Origin: Desulfobacterales bacterium
GTDB lineage: Bacteria; Desulfobacterota; Desulfobacteria; Desulfobacterales; JAUWMJ01
Length of the DNA stretch: 9,369 nt
Assembly (NCBI GenBank): GCA_030613225.1
Contig: JAUWMJ010000081.1
Location: 1 to 9,369 of the forward strand
Reading direction: 5' to 3'
Shown: piece by piece, positions 1-6,148 of the stretch
How the letters are laid out: each line of letters begins with the position of its first letter
Position numbering within the stretch: the stretch's first letter is position 1
The notes under the pieces: generated by a model
Database searches by the model: none
What the model was told of the DNA's origin: nothing
Seen by the model: the letters and a program-made list of their open reading frames with translations, nothing else
Program-made: the position numbers and the translations under genes

Positions 1-711
1 GATGAGTCATATGTAAACAAGAATCATAGCAATGACTTTATATGGTATTACGGTGAAGACGGCCCTTGGGTACAAAAGCCGACAGGCAAAGGAGAACGTC
101 TTATCATTATCAATGCTATAACTAAATCTGGTTGGGTTCCAGGTTCAAAGCTTGTGTTTAAGAGTACGAGAAAGACAGGGGATTATCACGGTCAAATGAA
201 TTGGGAATTATTTAAAAAATGGTTTACGGAAATGCTCCTTCCTAATATTCCGGAACAGTCCCTCATAATCATGGATAATGCCCCATACCACAATATCTTA
301 TCAGAGCATTCCCCGCCAACGCCCCAAAGTTCGAAGAAGAAAATCAAGGAATGGCTCGAACAAAATAAAGTTTACTGTCGTGATGATTGCCTAAAGCCTG
401 AGTTGGTCGAGCTTTTGATAAAAATGGCTCCTGAACCGGTCTATGCAGTCGACGAAATAGCTACATCATTTGGCCATAAGGTTCTCAGGACTCCACCGTA
501 TCATCCAGAACTACAACCGATAGAAACATGCTGGGGCGTAGTAAAAAATCATATAGCCAGAAATTGCGACTTTACCGTGAAGAACTTGATCAAGCAACTC
601 GATTGTGGATTTAATAAAGTCACCGCTGTAACATGTGAAAAAATCATAAAAAAAATAAGAAAAATTGAGGATGAATTTTGGGCAACAGATATAAAGATGG
701 ACGCACAATAA
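1..711 (+). CDS. IS630/Tc1-mariner-group DDE transposase, 5' end outside window
   Basis: The reading frame is open from base 1, so the N-terminal DNA-binding part lies outside the window; 236 residues are visible. The protein would catalyse strand transfer of its own element through an RNase H-fold DDE_3 domain. The three catalytic acids can be placed: Asp in the opening DESYVN (bases 1-3), Asp in MDNAPYH (bases 274-276) and Glu in PYHPELQPIETCW (bases 523-525). The second Asp and the Glu are separated by 82 residues, whereas most IS630 and Tc1/mariner enzymes have about 34 to 40. The extra stretch is a charged helical insert (KKKIKEWLEQNK and following). From memory, the motif order DES-W, KSGDYH-like, DNAPYHN, PPYHPELxPIE resembles transposases common in insects and other eukaryotes more than classical bacterial IS630. 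Family assignment is firm; the subgroup is inferred. Confidence 0.9.
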   Translation, partial: DESYVNKNHSNDFIWYYGEDGPWVQKPTGKGERLIIINAITKSGWVPGSKLVFKSTRKTGDYHGQMNWELFKKWFTEMLLPNIPEQSLIIMDNAPYHNILSEHSPPTPQSSKKKIKEWLEQNKVYCRDDCLKPELVELLIKMAPEPVYAVDEIATSFGHKVLRTPPYHPELQPIETCWGVVKNHIARNCDFTVKNLIKQLDCGFNKVTAVTCEKIIKKIRKIEDEFWATDIKMDAQ

Positions 712-750
712 TTCGTTTTTATGGTATCAATTCATATGCGACGGACTATA
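1..750 (+). mobile_element. Right-hand portion of an IS630-group insertion sequence
   Basis: The element contains the transposase and ends 39 bases after its stop. The right boundary is placed at the TA at 749-750, for two reasons. IS630/Tc1/mariner elements insert at and duplicate TA, and the minus-strand coding frame entering from the right stays plausible up to this point and then ends within a few codons. Read inward from the boundary, the end would be TATAGTCCGTCGCATATGAA. The left end and its matching terminal inverted repeat are outside the window, so the boundary is inferred rather than proven. Confidence 0.65.
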
Positions 751-872
751 AGAATTCTTTCTGACTGCAGCAAGTGGCATAAGAATTCTGTAAATCGATC
801 CTCTTCTTTACCTGCAAGAAGTGCTAAATGCGGCTTTCCCAGACACGTGTTTGTATTTGATTTAGTAGTCAT
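732..872 (-). pseudogene. N-terminal fragment of a gene cut by the insertion sequence
   Basis: A minus-strand start at 872 has a good ribosome site (AAAGGAA six to seven bases upstream) and encodes MTTKSNTNTCLGKPHLALL, followed by AGKEEDRFTEFLCHLLQSERIL. The frame then runs across the TA at 749-750 into the insertion sequence and stops at 732. About 40 original codons survive; the rest of the gene should lie left of the element, beyond the window. The pattern 'HLALLAGKEEDRFTEFL-HLL' recalls the first helix of some PD-(D/E)XK nuclease-like proteins of accessory regions, but that is a weak impression and no catalytic motif is present. The alternative is a chance reading frame; the start signal and the clean truncation at a TA argue against it. 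Confidence 0.5.
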
Positions 873-1043
873 TTTGTGTTCCTTTTGTGGCACTCCTCGC
901 ATTACTGGCTGCAAAAAGCAGAGCGAGGAACGAGCGGCACTTTTTGCGGTCCGAGTGCATGCGTTTGTGCATTTTTATACGATATAGTCCAGACAGTTCC
1001 CCATCGCTCACTGATTTACTATCTCCATTTTAGTCTTCATTGT

Positions 1044-1868
1044 TTAATTCTTGTTATAGCCGAATTTGCCTCTCGAAAGAAAAACTTCTTTCCAGTAACT
1101 TTCTCTTTTGATGATAACTTTGTCGTCTACTTTCATGGGACGATATTCGAGCAGTGATAGTCTGAAATTATTTTTGGCATAATCAAAACCTTCTTGGGCT
1201 ATGACTTTAGTAAGCTCATCATTCCAACCATGCCCAGTTCCCATATAGCAACTCCATCTTGACCAAATGCCTGAGTCCCCATATGCTGATCCAACATATT
1301 TTTTGCCATTACTTTTATCTATGATGACATAAACACCCTTTACATTTTCTAATGCCGCTTTCCAATCTATCTTTTCATTTTTAAAGATAGGTGTCAAGAT
1401 ATCGAAATCATGATTAATGTTTTCATAACCAGGGAATAATGCGCCTGAATAGGGATGTTTTAAAATTTCAGCAACTTTCATTTTATCGATATGATGCTCT
1501 AGGTAAAAAGCTCTACCCCTTGTAGGTTTCTCTAACTTTATCTTCAATCTTCCCACATAAGCAGAATACTCAACTAACTCTTTAATTTCATAACTATGGC
1601 TGTTTGGTATGTCATTTCTTTTTACGACCTCATAAATCCCACCAAATAACCACATATCCGTTTCGGGATAAAAATCAATTAAGGAAAAAATATATTGTCT
1701 CGAAAATTCATTTTTATTATTGCGCCATGTGTTCCAATGAAACCAATCGTTCTTATTCTTTACATATACATCAAGCGGTTGTTCATCACCATTCCAGCGA
1801 GCAGCATGAAACTTAAATTTCCGGTACTCATCGATTTTAATGATTTGTGTAATTGGTATTTCAGTCAT
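1044..1868 (-). CDS. GIY-YIG nuclease family protein with unassigned N-terminal domain
   Basis: This is a 274-residue protein with a GIY-YIG endonuclease domain in its C-terminal third. The signature pieces are GVY (178-180), KKYVG (189-193), SRW with the catalytic-type Arg204, and RESYWKE with the metal-binding-type Glu256, in the order and spacing of the family. Residues 1-175 form a separate domain rich in Trp, Tyr and charged residues that I do not recognise; it may determine the target. The start at 1868 is preferred because GGAG lies five bases upstream. An ATG 27 bases earlier (1895) has no ribosome site. The gene stands alone: downstream is the broken gene in the same orientation, upstream a 400-base gap. 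GIY-YIG proteins serve in repair, restriction and mobile elements. The key residues look intact, so it is probably an active nuclease, but its role is unknown. Confidence 0.85.
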   Translation of the reverse strand: MTEIPITQIIKIDEYRKFKFHAARWNGDEQPLDVYVKNKNDWFHWNTWRNNKNEFSRQYIFSLIDFYPETDMWLFGGIYEVVKRNDIPNSHSYEIKELVEYSAYVGRLKIKLEKPTRGRAFYLEHHIDKMKVAEILKHPYSGALFPGYENINHDFDILTPIFKNEKIDWKAALENVKGVYVIIDKSNGKKYVGSAYGDSGIWSRWSCYMGTGHGWNDELTKVIAQEGFDYAKNNFRLSLLEYRPMKVDDKVIIKRESYWKEVFLSRGKFGYNKN

Positions 1869-1885
1869 TGTGGCTCCATCTTGAT

Positions 1886-1957
1886 AGTATAACATTGTTA
1901 ATAGACGGAAAATATTTCCATGACTATATATCTGGAAAATATTTCTACGTATACGTA
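1886..1957 (-). promoter_or_regulatory. Putative promoter and operator repeats upstream of the GIY-YIG gene
   Basis: On the minus strand a TATACT -10-like hexamer (1886-1891) lies 17 bases before the preferred start codon. The would-be -35 region is covered by GGAAAATATTTC (1907-1918), which is repeated at 1934-1945, 27 bases further on. Each copy is itself nearly palindromic. A perfect 12-bp palindrome TACGTATACGTA follows at 1946-1957. Tandem near-palindromes overlapping the -35 are typical of repressor binding. The -35 match is poor, and the AT-rich background makes short palindromes common, so this is tentative. Confidence 0.35.
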
Positions 1958-2303
1958 TATTATATTCAACTACTGTAAATATTTAGCTTGAACTTTTCAT
2001 TTAAAAATATAAGACAAGCCCCATTCCTTCAAATTGCATCCTTCAAGTAATGATAATATTTATATACTATATCGGTATAAAAAATGAAAGCATAAGTTTT
2101 AATTGAGACAGAATGGCAATGCACTGTTAAACATAGCTTTGAAGCGTTTTATTTAATCATCTCTATTTTTATGCCTGCAAACCTGGTTTTATCAATTATG
2201 CCTTATTCCATAAAAATAAAGCCACACCTCTAAGAACTAACACAGATGGTTCGTTGCTTCAAGGCATCAAGAGAGTGTCGTTCTTTCTGAAAGTGTATTT
2301 CTA
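1958..2303. other. AT-rich intergenic region without a recognisable gene
   Basis: No open frame with a credible start or family likeness was seen on either strand. The only structure noted is a 10-bp perfect inverted repeat, TATTTTTATG at 2164-2173 with CATAAAAATA at 2209-2218. It has a 35-base loop and may be chance in such AT-rich DNA. The end of the MraZ-like operon reads into this region, and no clear GC-stem plus T-run terminator was found for it. Confidence 0.5.
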
Positions 2304-2798
2304 TTAAGCAATGATATCCGGGATATTATTATTTTTCTTCTGCTTAGGTCGTAACGCTTCACATTGTCCGGAACTTACAGCTTTTTTTATTTCAGCAGGA
2401 ATTTTTATCCATAAATCAAGAGCCATAATTTCAAAACGATTTAACAAGCTAACAAATACTATTTCATTTTTAAGTTCTGCATATTCTCTAATTGAAGGCG
2501 GTATTAAGATGCGTCCCTTTTTGTCCCAATAAAATTCATGGGCACTACTGATGAAATTTCTTCTGAAAAGCCTCATGTCTTCAGATTCATTATCTATAGG
2601 TATAATATCCTTTTTAAGCTTTTTCCAACTCTTAAACGAATAGGCAACAAGACACTTATCCAATATGGAAACAATTAACCCATCACCGCCACCTGTTCTC
2701 AGAACTTTACGGAATTTGGCAGGGATCACAATACGGCCTGATGAATCATTATTATGATAATAAATACCTTTAAATGATTTTGACTCTTTATCATTCAT
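2304..2798 (-). CDS. MraZ-like DNA-binding protein (double SpoVT/AbrB domain), outside a cell-division cluster
   Basis: The protein has 164 residues, close to the usual MraZ length of about 145-155. It carries two swapped-hairpin AbrB-type repeats with the MraZ signature: DSSGRIVIPAKFR (18-30) and DKKGRILIPPSIREYA (91-106). The opening FKGIYYHNN also matches the family's 'FxG...hNlD' start. MraZ is normally the first gene of the dcw (division and cell wall) cluster, before rsmH, and binds tandem repeats in its own promoter. Here no rsmH, ftsL or mur gene is present. Instead its ATG overlaps the TGA of the upstream nuclease gene (ATGA at 2795-2798), implying translational coupling. The C-terminal 25 residues are Lys/Asn-rich and extend beyond the family core. 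It is probably a specialised paralog that regulates or binds DNA for this operon. Family is confident; role is inferred. Confidence 0.85.
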   Translation of the reverse strand: MNDKESKSFKGIYYHNNDSSGRIVIPAKFRKVLRTGGGDGLIVSILDKCLVAYSFKSWKKLKKDIIPIDNESEDMRLFRRNFISSAHEFYWDKKGRILIPPSIREYAELKNEIVFVSLLNRFEIMALDLWIKIPAEIKKAVSSGQCEALRPKQKKNNNIPDIIA

Positions 2799-4279
2799 AT
2801 TTTTCTCAACTTCTCCAAAATTCTCACCATCGCCAGCGTATCCAGCTTGCAGTATTCGAGCAGAGCGTTGCGTATTCTTTTAATTTCTTTTGTATCTTCT
2901 ATCTCCCACAGGTTCAGCCAGGCACTGGATGCCATTGCGCCGTCGCTTATTTCCATTCCTTCATATTTCATTTCCGGTACCAGTGCGGGAAGTACATATT
3001 TTAATGAATATGAGCCTTCCATTTGGCGGCGGTAGATATCTTTACTTCTGAAAGGAACCATCAGATCCCTGATGTTATCGATTATCTTTTCTATCTTTTC
3101 TTTATACTCAGGAAACGTTTTTGCCAAACCATTTAAAATTCTTGTTTCAAAAGCCTTGTTATATGTCAGTACGCAGGCATCTTCATGGATTTCGCTTAAG
3201 AGTTTCTCTGTAAGTTCTCTTCTCGGATCAATATGAACAGGCGCCAGGTACTCATAATGCTGCAACCCGGCATTCTTGTTTTCAAGGCAATGAAGTGAAT
3301 ACTGAAAAGGAATCTGCTGATAAGGCCTTGTGTCATCAAACATTGGAATGGGAACCATGAATGTGGTTTCGAAATCGAGAAAGTATATCGGATACCACAG
3401 GGTATCAAGGAATTCCCTGAGCACTGATTTGTTGGTAACATCCTTTTTATCAAGCGCTCCTTCTAATTGAACCCTTTGGTTTCGCGGCAGAATGTCCCTC
3501 GGTATATCTTCGAGACGAATTATCCCCTGTTTGTAGAGATCAAACTTATCCGGCCCGTTGCCTTTGAGGTTGAAAACGGAATATTCCGGGATATGCTGCC
3601 AGCAGTGGCCGCAAAAGTCGCATTCATACGGATCGCTGCAATGATGGCCGATATCTATATCAGGCACTTCATCATTCAGCATTTTTCTTATTTTCAGAAT
3701 TACATCTTTAACAAACGCCTGTTTCTCAATGATATCATTTGTAAGATCCTCAATGATAAAAAGCTTATCAACCTCTATTTCACCCTGTCTTACATATGTG
3801 TTGTTTATGTGAACAAGGAATGCTTTTGAAACAGGAATGCCGGAGCCCTTGAGAACATAATATTGAATTGCTACGTCATCATAATAAATGTCTTTTACTC
3901 CTGTTGACCCTTTTACTTCGTAGATTTCCCATCCCTTTTTGGTTTTTCGCAGGATATCAGCTTTTACAAAAATATTATCATAGCTGAAAGCGGCTTCATA
4001 TAATACTTTTGTTCCACTCGCGATTTCCTTTTCTGTTCTATCAAGCTGGTCAGCTATAGTGAAATCATCATAGAGGATCTCAACACCGCCAGGAAAAAGC
4101 TTTTGTGCATATACACCAACATCAACACCACTTTGAAACAGCATCTCCTGTCCCTCAGATATTTCATCCTTTAACTCAGGGTGGTATTTGTGAAGATACA
4201 AAGACTTATGACACTGAAGACCTTTGATAAATAGAGATTTGCTCAGGTAAACGTTTGATTCTTTATTCATTTTATTCAT
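2795..4279 (-). CDS. DUF2779 protein: Cas4-like PD-(D/E)XK nuclease fused to DEDD exonuclease
   Basis: This 494-residue protein contains two nuclease modules. The N-terminal half is Cas4/AddB-like. It has Cys23 (LQCHKSLYLHK), a PD-(D/E)XK core with Glu95, Asp108 and E121-V-K123, and the helix Q139-YY. The closing Cys214, Cys220, Cys223 and Cys226 include three that, with Cys23, could hold a 4Fe-4S cluster. The C-terminal half is DnaQ-like: Asp302-F-Glu304 (exo I), YNKAFE 373-378 (exo II, Glu in the usual Asp position, normal for this family as I recall) and Y476xxxD480 (exo III). A conserved GSYSLKYVLPAL segment lies at 422-433. Together these suggest single-strand end processing or 3'-5' exonuclease action on nucleic acid. 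A second ATG at 4270 is an equally possible start, and neither has a strong ribosome site. It sits 16 bases after a small gene and overlaps the MraZ-like gene. No cas genes are nearby. All key residues seem intact. Confidence 0.88.
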   Translation of the reverse strand: MNKMNKESNVYLSKSLFIKGLQCHKSLYLHKYHPELKDEISEGQEMLFQSGVDVGVYAQKLFPGGVEILYDDFTIADQLDRTEKEIASGTKVLYEAAFSYDNIFVKADILRKTKKGWEIYEVKGSTGVKDIYYDDVAIQYYVLKGSGIPVSKAFLVHINNTYVRQGEIEVDKLFIIEDLTNDIIEKQAFVKDVILKIRKMLNDEVPDIDIGHHCSDPYECDFCGHCWQHIPEYSVFNLKGNGPDKFDLYKQGIIRLEDIPRDILPRNQRVQLEGALDKKDVTNKSVLREFLDTLWYPIYFLDFETTFMVPIPMFDDTRPYQQIPFQYSLHCLENKNAGLQHYEYLAPVHIDPRRELTEKLLSEIHEDACVLTYNKAFETRILNGLAKTFPEYKEKIEKIIDNIRDLMVPFRSKDIYRRQMEGSYSLKYVLPALVPEMKYEGMEISDGAMASSAWLNLWEIEDTKEIKRIRNALLEYCKLDTLAMVRILEKLRKI

Positions 4280-4295
4280 CCAAAATAAGTGGAAC

Positions 4296-4583
4296 CTATT
4301 TTCTTGATTGATTTTTTTTATATATACTTCTCAAAGTTTTGCCCTCATATTCCCACAGTTCAAAAATATCTTTTCCTTCATCAAATTCATTACCAAGATT
4401 TTTTTTGGTTATATAACGTAGTGAATAAAGATGACCAAAGTTGCCGTCCGGGTATGCAACAAGGGTTCCTTCATTTTCAGGAGCACCATCCCCAGAAGCG
4501 ACTATAAATTTCAGTTTGTCTTTTCTAAAAACAATTTCATCACCAATCTTCAAGCCTATTGTACCAAAATCTGTTTTATACAT
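4296..4583 (-). CDS. Small conserved-looking protein of unknown function, first gene of nuclease operon
   Basis: The 95-residue protein begins at an ATG with a strong ribosome site (GGAGGG at 4590-4595, six bases upstream). An upstream in-frame extension to 4673 has no such signal and runs through the inverted-repeat element, so it is rejected. I do not recognise the family. The sequence is mixed beta-strand in character: residues 10-30 read as two strands (GLKIGDEIVF, KLKFIVASG), followed by a Gly/Asn-rich loop, SLRYITKKNLG (54-64) and an acidic, Trp-containing end (FELWEYEGKTL, 74-84). There is no signal peptide, membrane segment or cysteine. Its position immediately before the DUF2779 nuclease, with a 16-base gap, suggests cotranscription and perhaps a partner, DNA-binding or inhibitor role; that is inference. 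Confidence 0.7.
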   Translation of the reverse strand: MYKTDFGTIGLKIGDEIVFRKDKLKFIVASGDGAPENEGTLVAYPDGNFGHLYSLRYITKKNLGNEFDEGKDIFELWEYEGKTLRSIYKKNQSRK

Positions 4584-4600
4584 CAAAATCCCTCCATATT

Positions 4601-4733
4601 TGGCGGTCTCGTAAAAAATTGAATTTACCACAGAGAACACTGAGTTCACAGAGATAACTAAGTAATAAAACAAAATATTCTCTGTGTTCTCCGCGAACTC
4701 TGTGGTGAAAAATGACTTTTTACGAAACCATCA
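4601..4733. repeat. MITE-like imperfect inverted repeat with CACAGAG arms
   Basis: The left arm (about 4601-4653) and the reverse complement of the right arm (about 4680-4733) align over roughly 50 bases. Shared blocks are TGG/TGA-xGGTxTCGTAAAAA at the outer ends, then ACCACAGAG, then a run of GAGAACAC/GTTCAC/ACAGAG motifs. The loop of about 26 bases is AT-rich. The element lies between the divergent WYL and nuclease-operon genes, and its left edge is only five bases from the operon's ribosome site, so the leader RNA may carry a long hairpin. Similar CTCTGTGTTCTCTGTGG repeats occur in many copies in Desulfobacterota genomes, as I recall. Copy number here cannot be judged from one window. Confidence 0.8.
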
Positions 4734-4770
4734 GGTATTAATATTTTGCAGTTTTGAAGACACATTTAAT

Positions 4771-4811
4771 TTGACGTCTTTTTTATGCATTGATAACATG
4801 CTTTATATAAT
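4771..4811 (+). promoter_or_regulatory. Putative promoter(s) of the WYL regulator gene
   Basis: Two overlapping possibilities are visible. TTGACG (4771-4776) is followed after exactly 17 bases by TAACAT (4794-4799), a fair sigma-70-type pair. A perfect TATAAT (4806-4811) lies slightly downstream but with only a poor -35 at the right distance. Either would start transcription some 25-60 bases before the ATG at 4866. A tandem ATGTGAT-ATGTGAC follows at 4814-4827. Confidence 0.4.
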
Positions 4812-4828
4812 ACATGTGATATGTGACG

Positions 4829-4851
4829 TTTTTGGCCATTGATGCCAAAAA
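4829..4851 (+). promoter_or_regulatory. Operator-like palindrome between promoter and WYL start
   Basis: The inverted repeat TTTTTGGC (4829-4836), seven bases, GCCAAAAA (4844-4851) has perfect 8-bp arms. It lies just downstream of the likely transcription start and five bases before GGAG (4856-4859). The position suits a repressor roadblock, possibly autoregulation by the WYL protein, since many WYL regulators repress their own operons from such palindromes. As RNA it would form a hairpin beside the ribosome site. Function is inferred. Confidence 0.4.
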
Positions 4852-4865
4852 AAATGGAGAAAAAT

Positions 4866-5861
4866 ATGCGTGGAAAAAACTTAATCAAACTGCTGAAGGC
4901 GATTGACCTTTTTTCAAAACCGGAAGGGACGACTATAAATGAAATGGCTTCGCATCTGGGAGTTGACAGAAGGTCGGTTTATAGAATTATCAGGGTGATT
5001 GAAGACATCGGCTTTCCTGTCTTGACAGATAAAATTCCAACAGAAAAAGAAAAGCGCTGGAAACTTGAAAAATCATTTTTGAAAAAATTGCCGAACATGA
5101 AAATACCGGATGTTAACTTGAAATTAACAGAAATACTGTCATTATTTCTGCTAAAAGGAGGAGAGGGTCTGTTCAAAGGGACTGAGATAGAAAAAAATAT
5201 CAAGTCCGCCTTTGGAAAACTTGGCCTATTTCTTCCTGACAAAGCTTTTGATCAGTTAAACAAAATAAAGGCACTATTTTTATCACCGGCAAAATTTGCA
5301 AAAGATTATTCCGGAAAGCAAGATATTATCGATCAACTAACTGATGCTATACTGAATAACGAAACCTGCAAGATTATATATCACGCGTTTTATGATGATA
5401 AGATTAAAAAATTTCAAATCGATCCCCTCCATTTTTTCGAAAATGACGGAGGGCTGTATTTACTTGTAAACACCACCTTATTTTCTGACATACGTACACT
5501 TGCCGTTGAAAGAATACAGGAAATAACAAAAACCGATTCGTCATTCGAGTACCCTGAAAATCTTGACGCTGAAAAATTAATCGAATCAGCCTTTGATATT
5601 GTTTACGGTGATCCTATAGATATAAGAATCTGGTTTTCTGCCGACCAGGCGCGTTATATAAAGGAAAGGAAATGGTCAAAAACCCAGAAAATTAAAGAAC
5701 AGGAGGATGGCTCTGTTATACTTTCAATGGAAACATCAGGCTGGTGGGATGTTAAAAAGTGGGTGCTTTCTTATGGTTCTGATGCAGAAGTCCTTGAACC
5801 GGAGGAATTGAGAAAAGAAATAGTTAATGACCTGAAAACCGCCCATGAAAGATACACTTAA
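4866..5861 (+). CDS. WYL-domain transcriptional regulator with N-terminal HTH
   Basis: The 331-residue protein has the standard YafY-type layout. A winged HTH occupies about 1-60 (TTINEMASHLGVDRRSVYRI, where the recognition helix is the DRRSVYRII part). A helical linker follows (about 80-160). The WYL domain is at about 165-225 (IIYHAFYDD, IDPLHFFENDGGLYLLVN, RTLAVERIQEI), and a WCX-like C-terminal domain covers about 245-330 (IRIWFSADQARYIKERKW). WYL domains sense nucleic acid or nucleotide ligands, and many members repress phage-defence or DNA-damage genes. The start at 4866 is chosen because GGAG lies six bases upstream; in-frame ATG 4842 and TTG 4839 have none and fall inside the palindrome. 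It is divergent from the nuclease operon, so joint regulation is plausible. The gene ends directly at foreign-looking debris. Confidence 0.9.
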   Translation: MRGKNLIKLLKAIDLFSKPEGTTINEMASHLGVDRRSVYRIIRVIEDIGFPVLTDKIPTEKEKRWKLEKSFLKKLPNMKIPDVNLKLTEILSLFLLKGGEGLFKGTEIEKNIKSAFGKLGLFLPDKAFDQLNKIKALFLSPAKFAKDYSGKQDIIDQLTDAILNNETCKIIYHAFYDDKIKKFQIDPLHFFENDGGLYLLVNTTLFSDIRTLAVERIQEITKTDSSFEYPENLDAEKLIESAFDIVYGDPIDIRIWFSADQARYIKERKWSKTQKIKEQEDGSVILSMETSGWWDVKKWVLSYGSDAEVLEPEELRKEIVNDLKTAHERYT

Positions 5862-5887
5862 ACAATGATATCAGAACTTGTAATGTC

Positions 5888-6148
5888 AATGACGCGCGGG
5901 CGTACCGAGAGGCGATGCGTGCAATAGTCGGCTGGAGTGTCGCGGACCAAATTGAAGACATCCGCTGTTCGACACTGGTGATAGCGTCTGAGGGTGATTA
6001 CACACCGGTAGCGGCGAAGAAGGCGTATGTTAAGCGGATGGCAAGGGCGGAGTTGGTGGTAATCGAGGACGCGAGACATGCATTGCCTGTGGAACAACCA
6101 GAGGAATTCAACGCAGCGGTAGAAGCATTTCTTGTGGAGCAAGCTTGA
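5888..6148 (+). pseudogene. C-terminal remnant of an alpha/beta hydrolase
   Basis: From about 5888 the frame reads NDARAYREAMRAIVGWSV and continues with CSTLVIASEGDYTPV, then VVIEDARHALPVEQPEEF, to a stop at 6148. This is the last third of an alpha/beta-hydrolase fold, with the late acid (Asp in SEGDYTPV) and the catalytic His (DARHALP). The first two thirds, including the GxSxG nucleophile elbow, are missing. The only ATG in the stretch (5915) is internal to the domain, without a convincing ribosome site. The piece is clearly richer in GC than the WYL gene it abuts (27 bases away), pointing to a different origin. It is a decayed leftover of an acquired gene, probably not expressed as an enzyme. 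Confidence 0.75.

Noticed and set aside
721..987. Plus-strand reading frame of 88 codons after the transposase
   Set aside because: It has no ribosome site or family likeness, crosses the inferred end of the insertion sequence, and opposes the better-supported minus-strand fragment.
983..990. TATAGTCC, matching the inferred end of the insertion sequence at 743-750 in reverse orientation
   Set aside because: Only eight bases match and the next bases diverge, so a second element end or a small non-autonomous element is not supported.
2164..2218. 10-bp inverted repeat in the intergenic region as a terminator
   Set aside because: The arms are almost entirely A and T with a 35-base loop, so it would be a weak hairpin and is likely chance.
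2795..4279. Genuine CRISPR-associated Cas4
   Set aside because: Only the N-terminal half is Cas4-like; the DEDD C-terminal half defines DUF2779, and there is no CRISPR array or other cas gene in the window.
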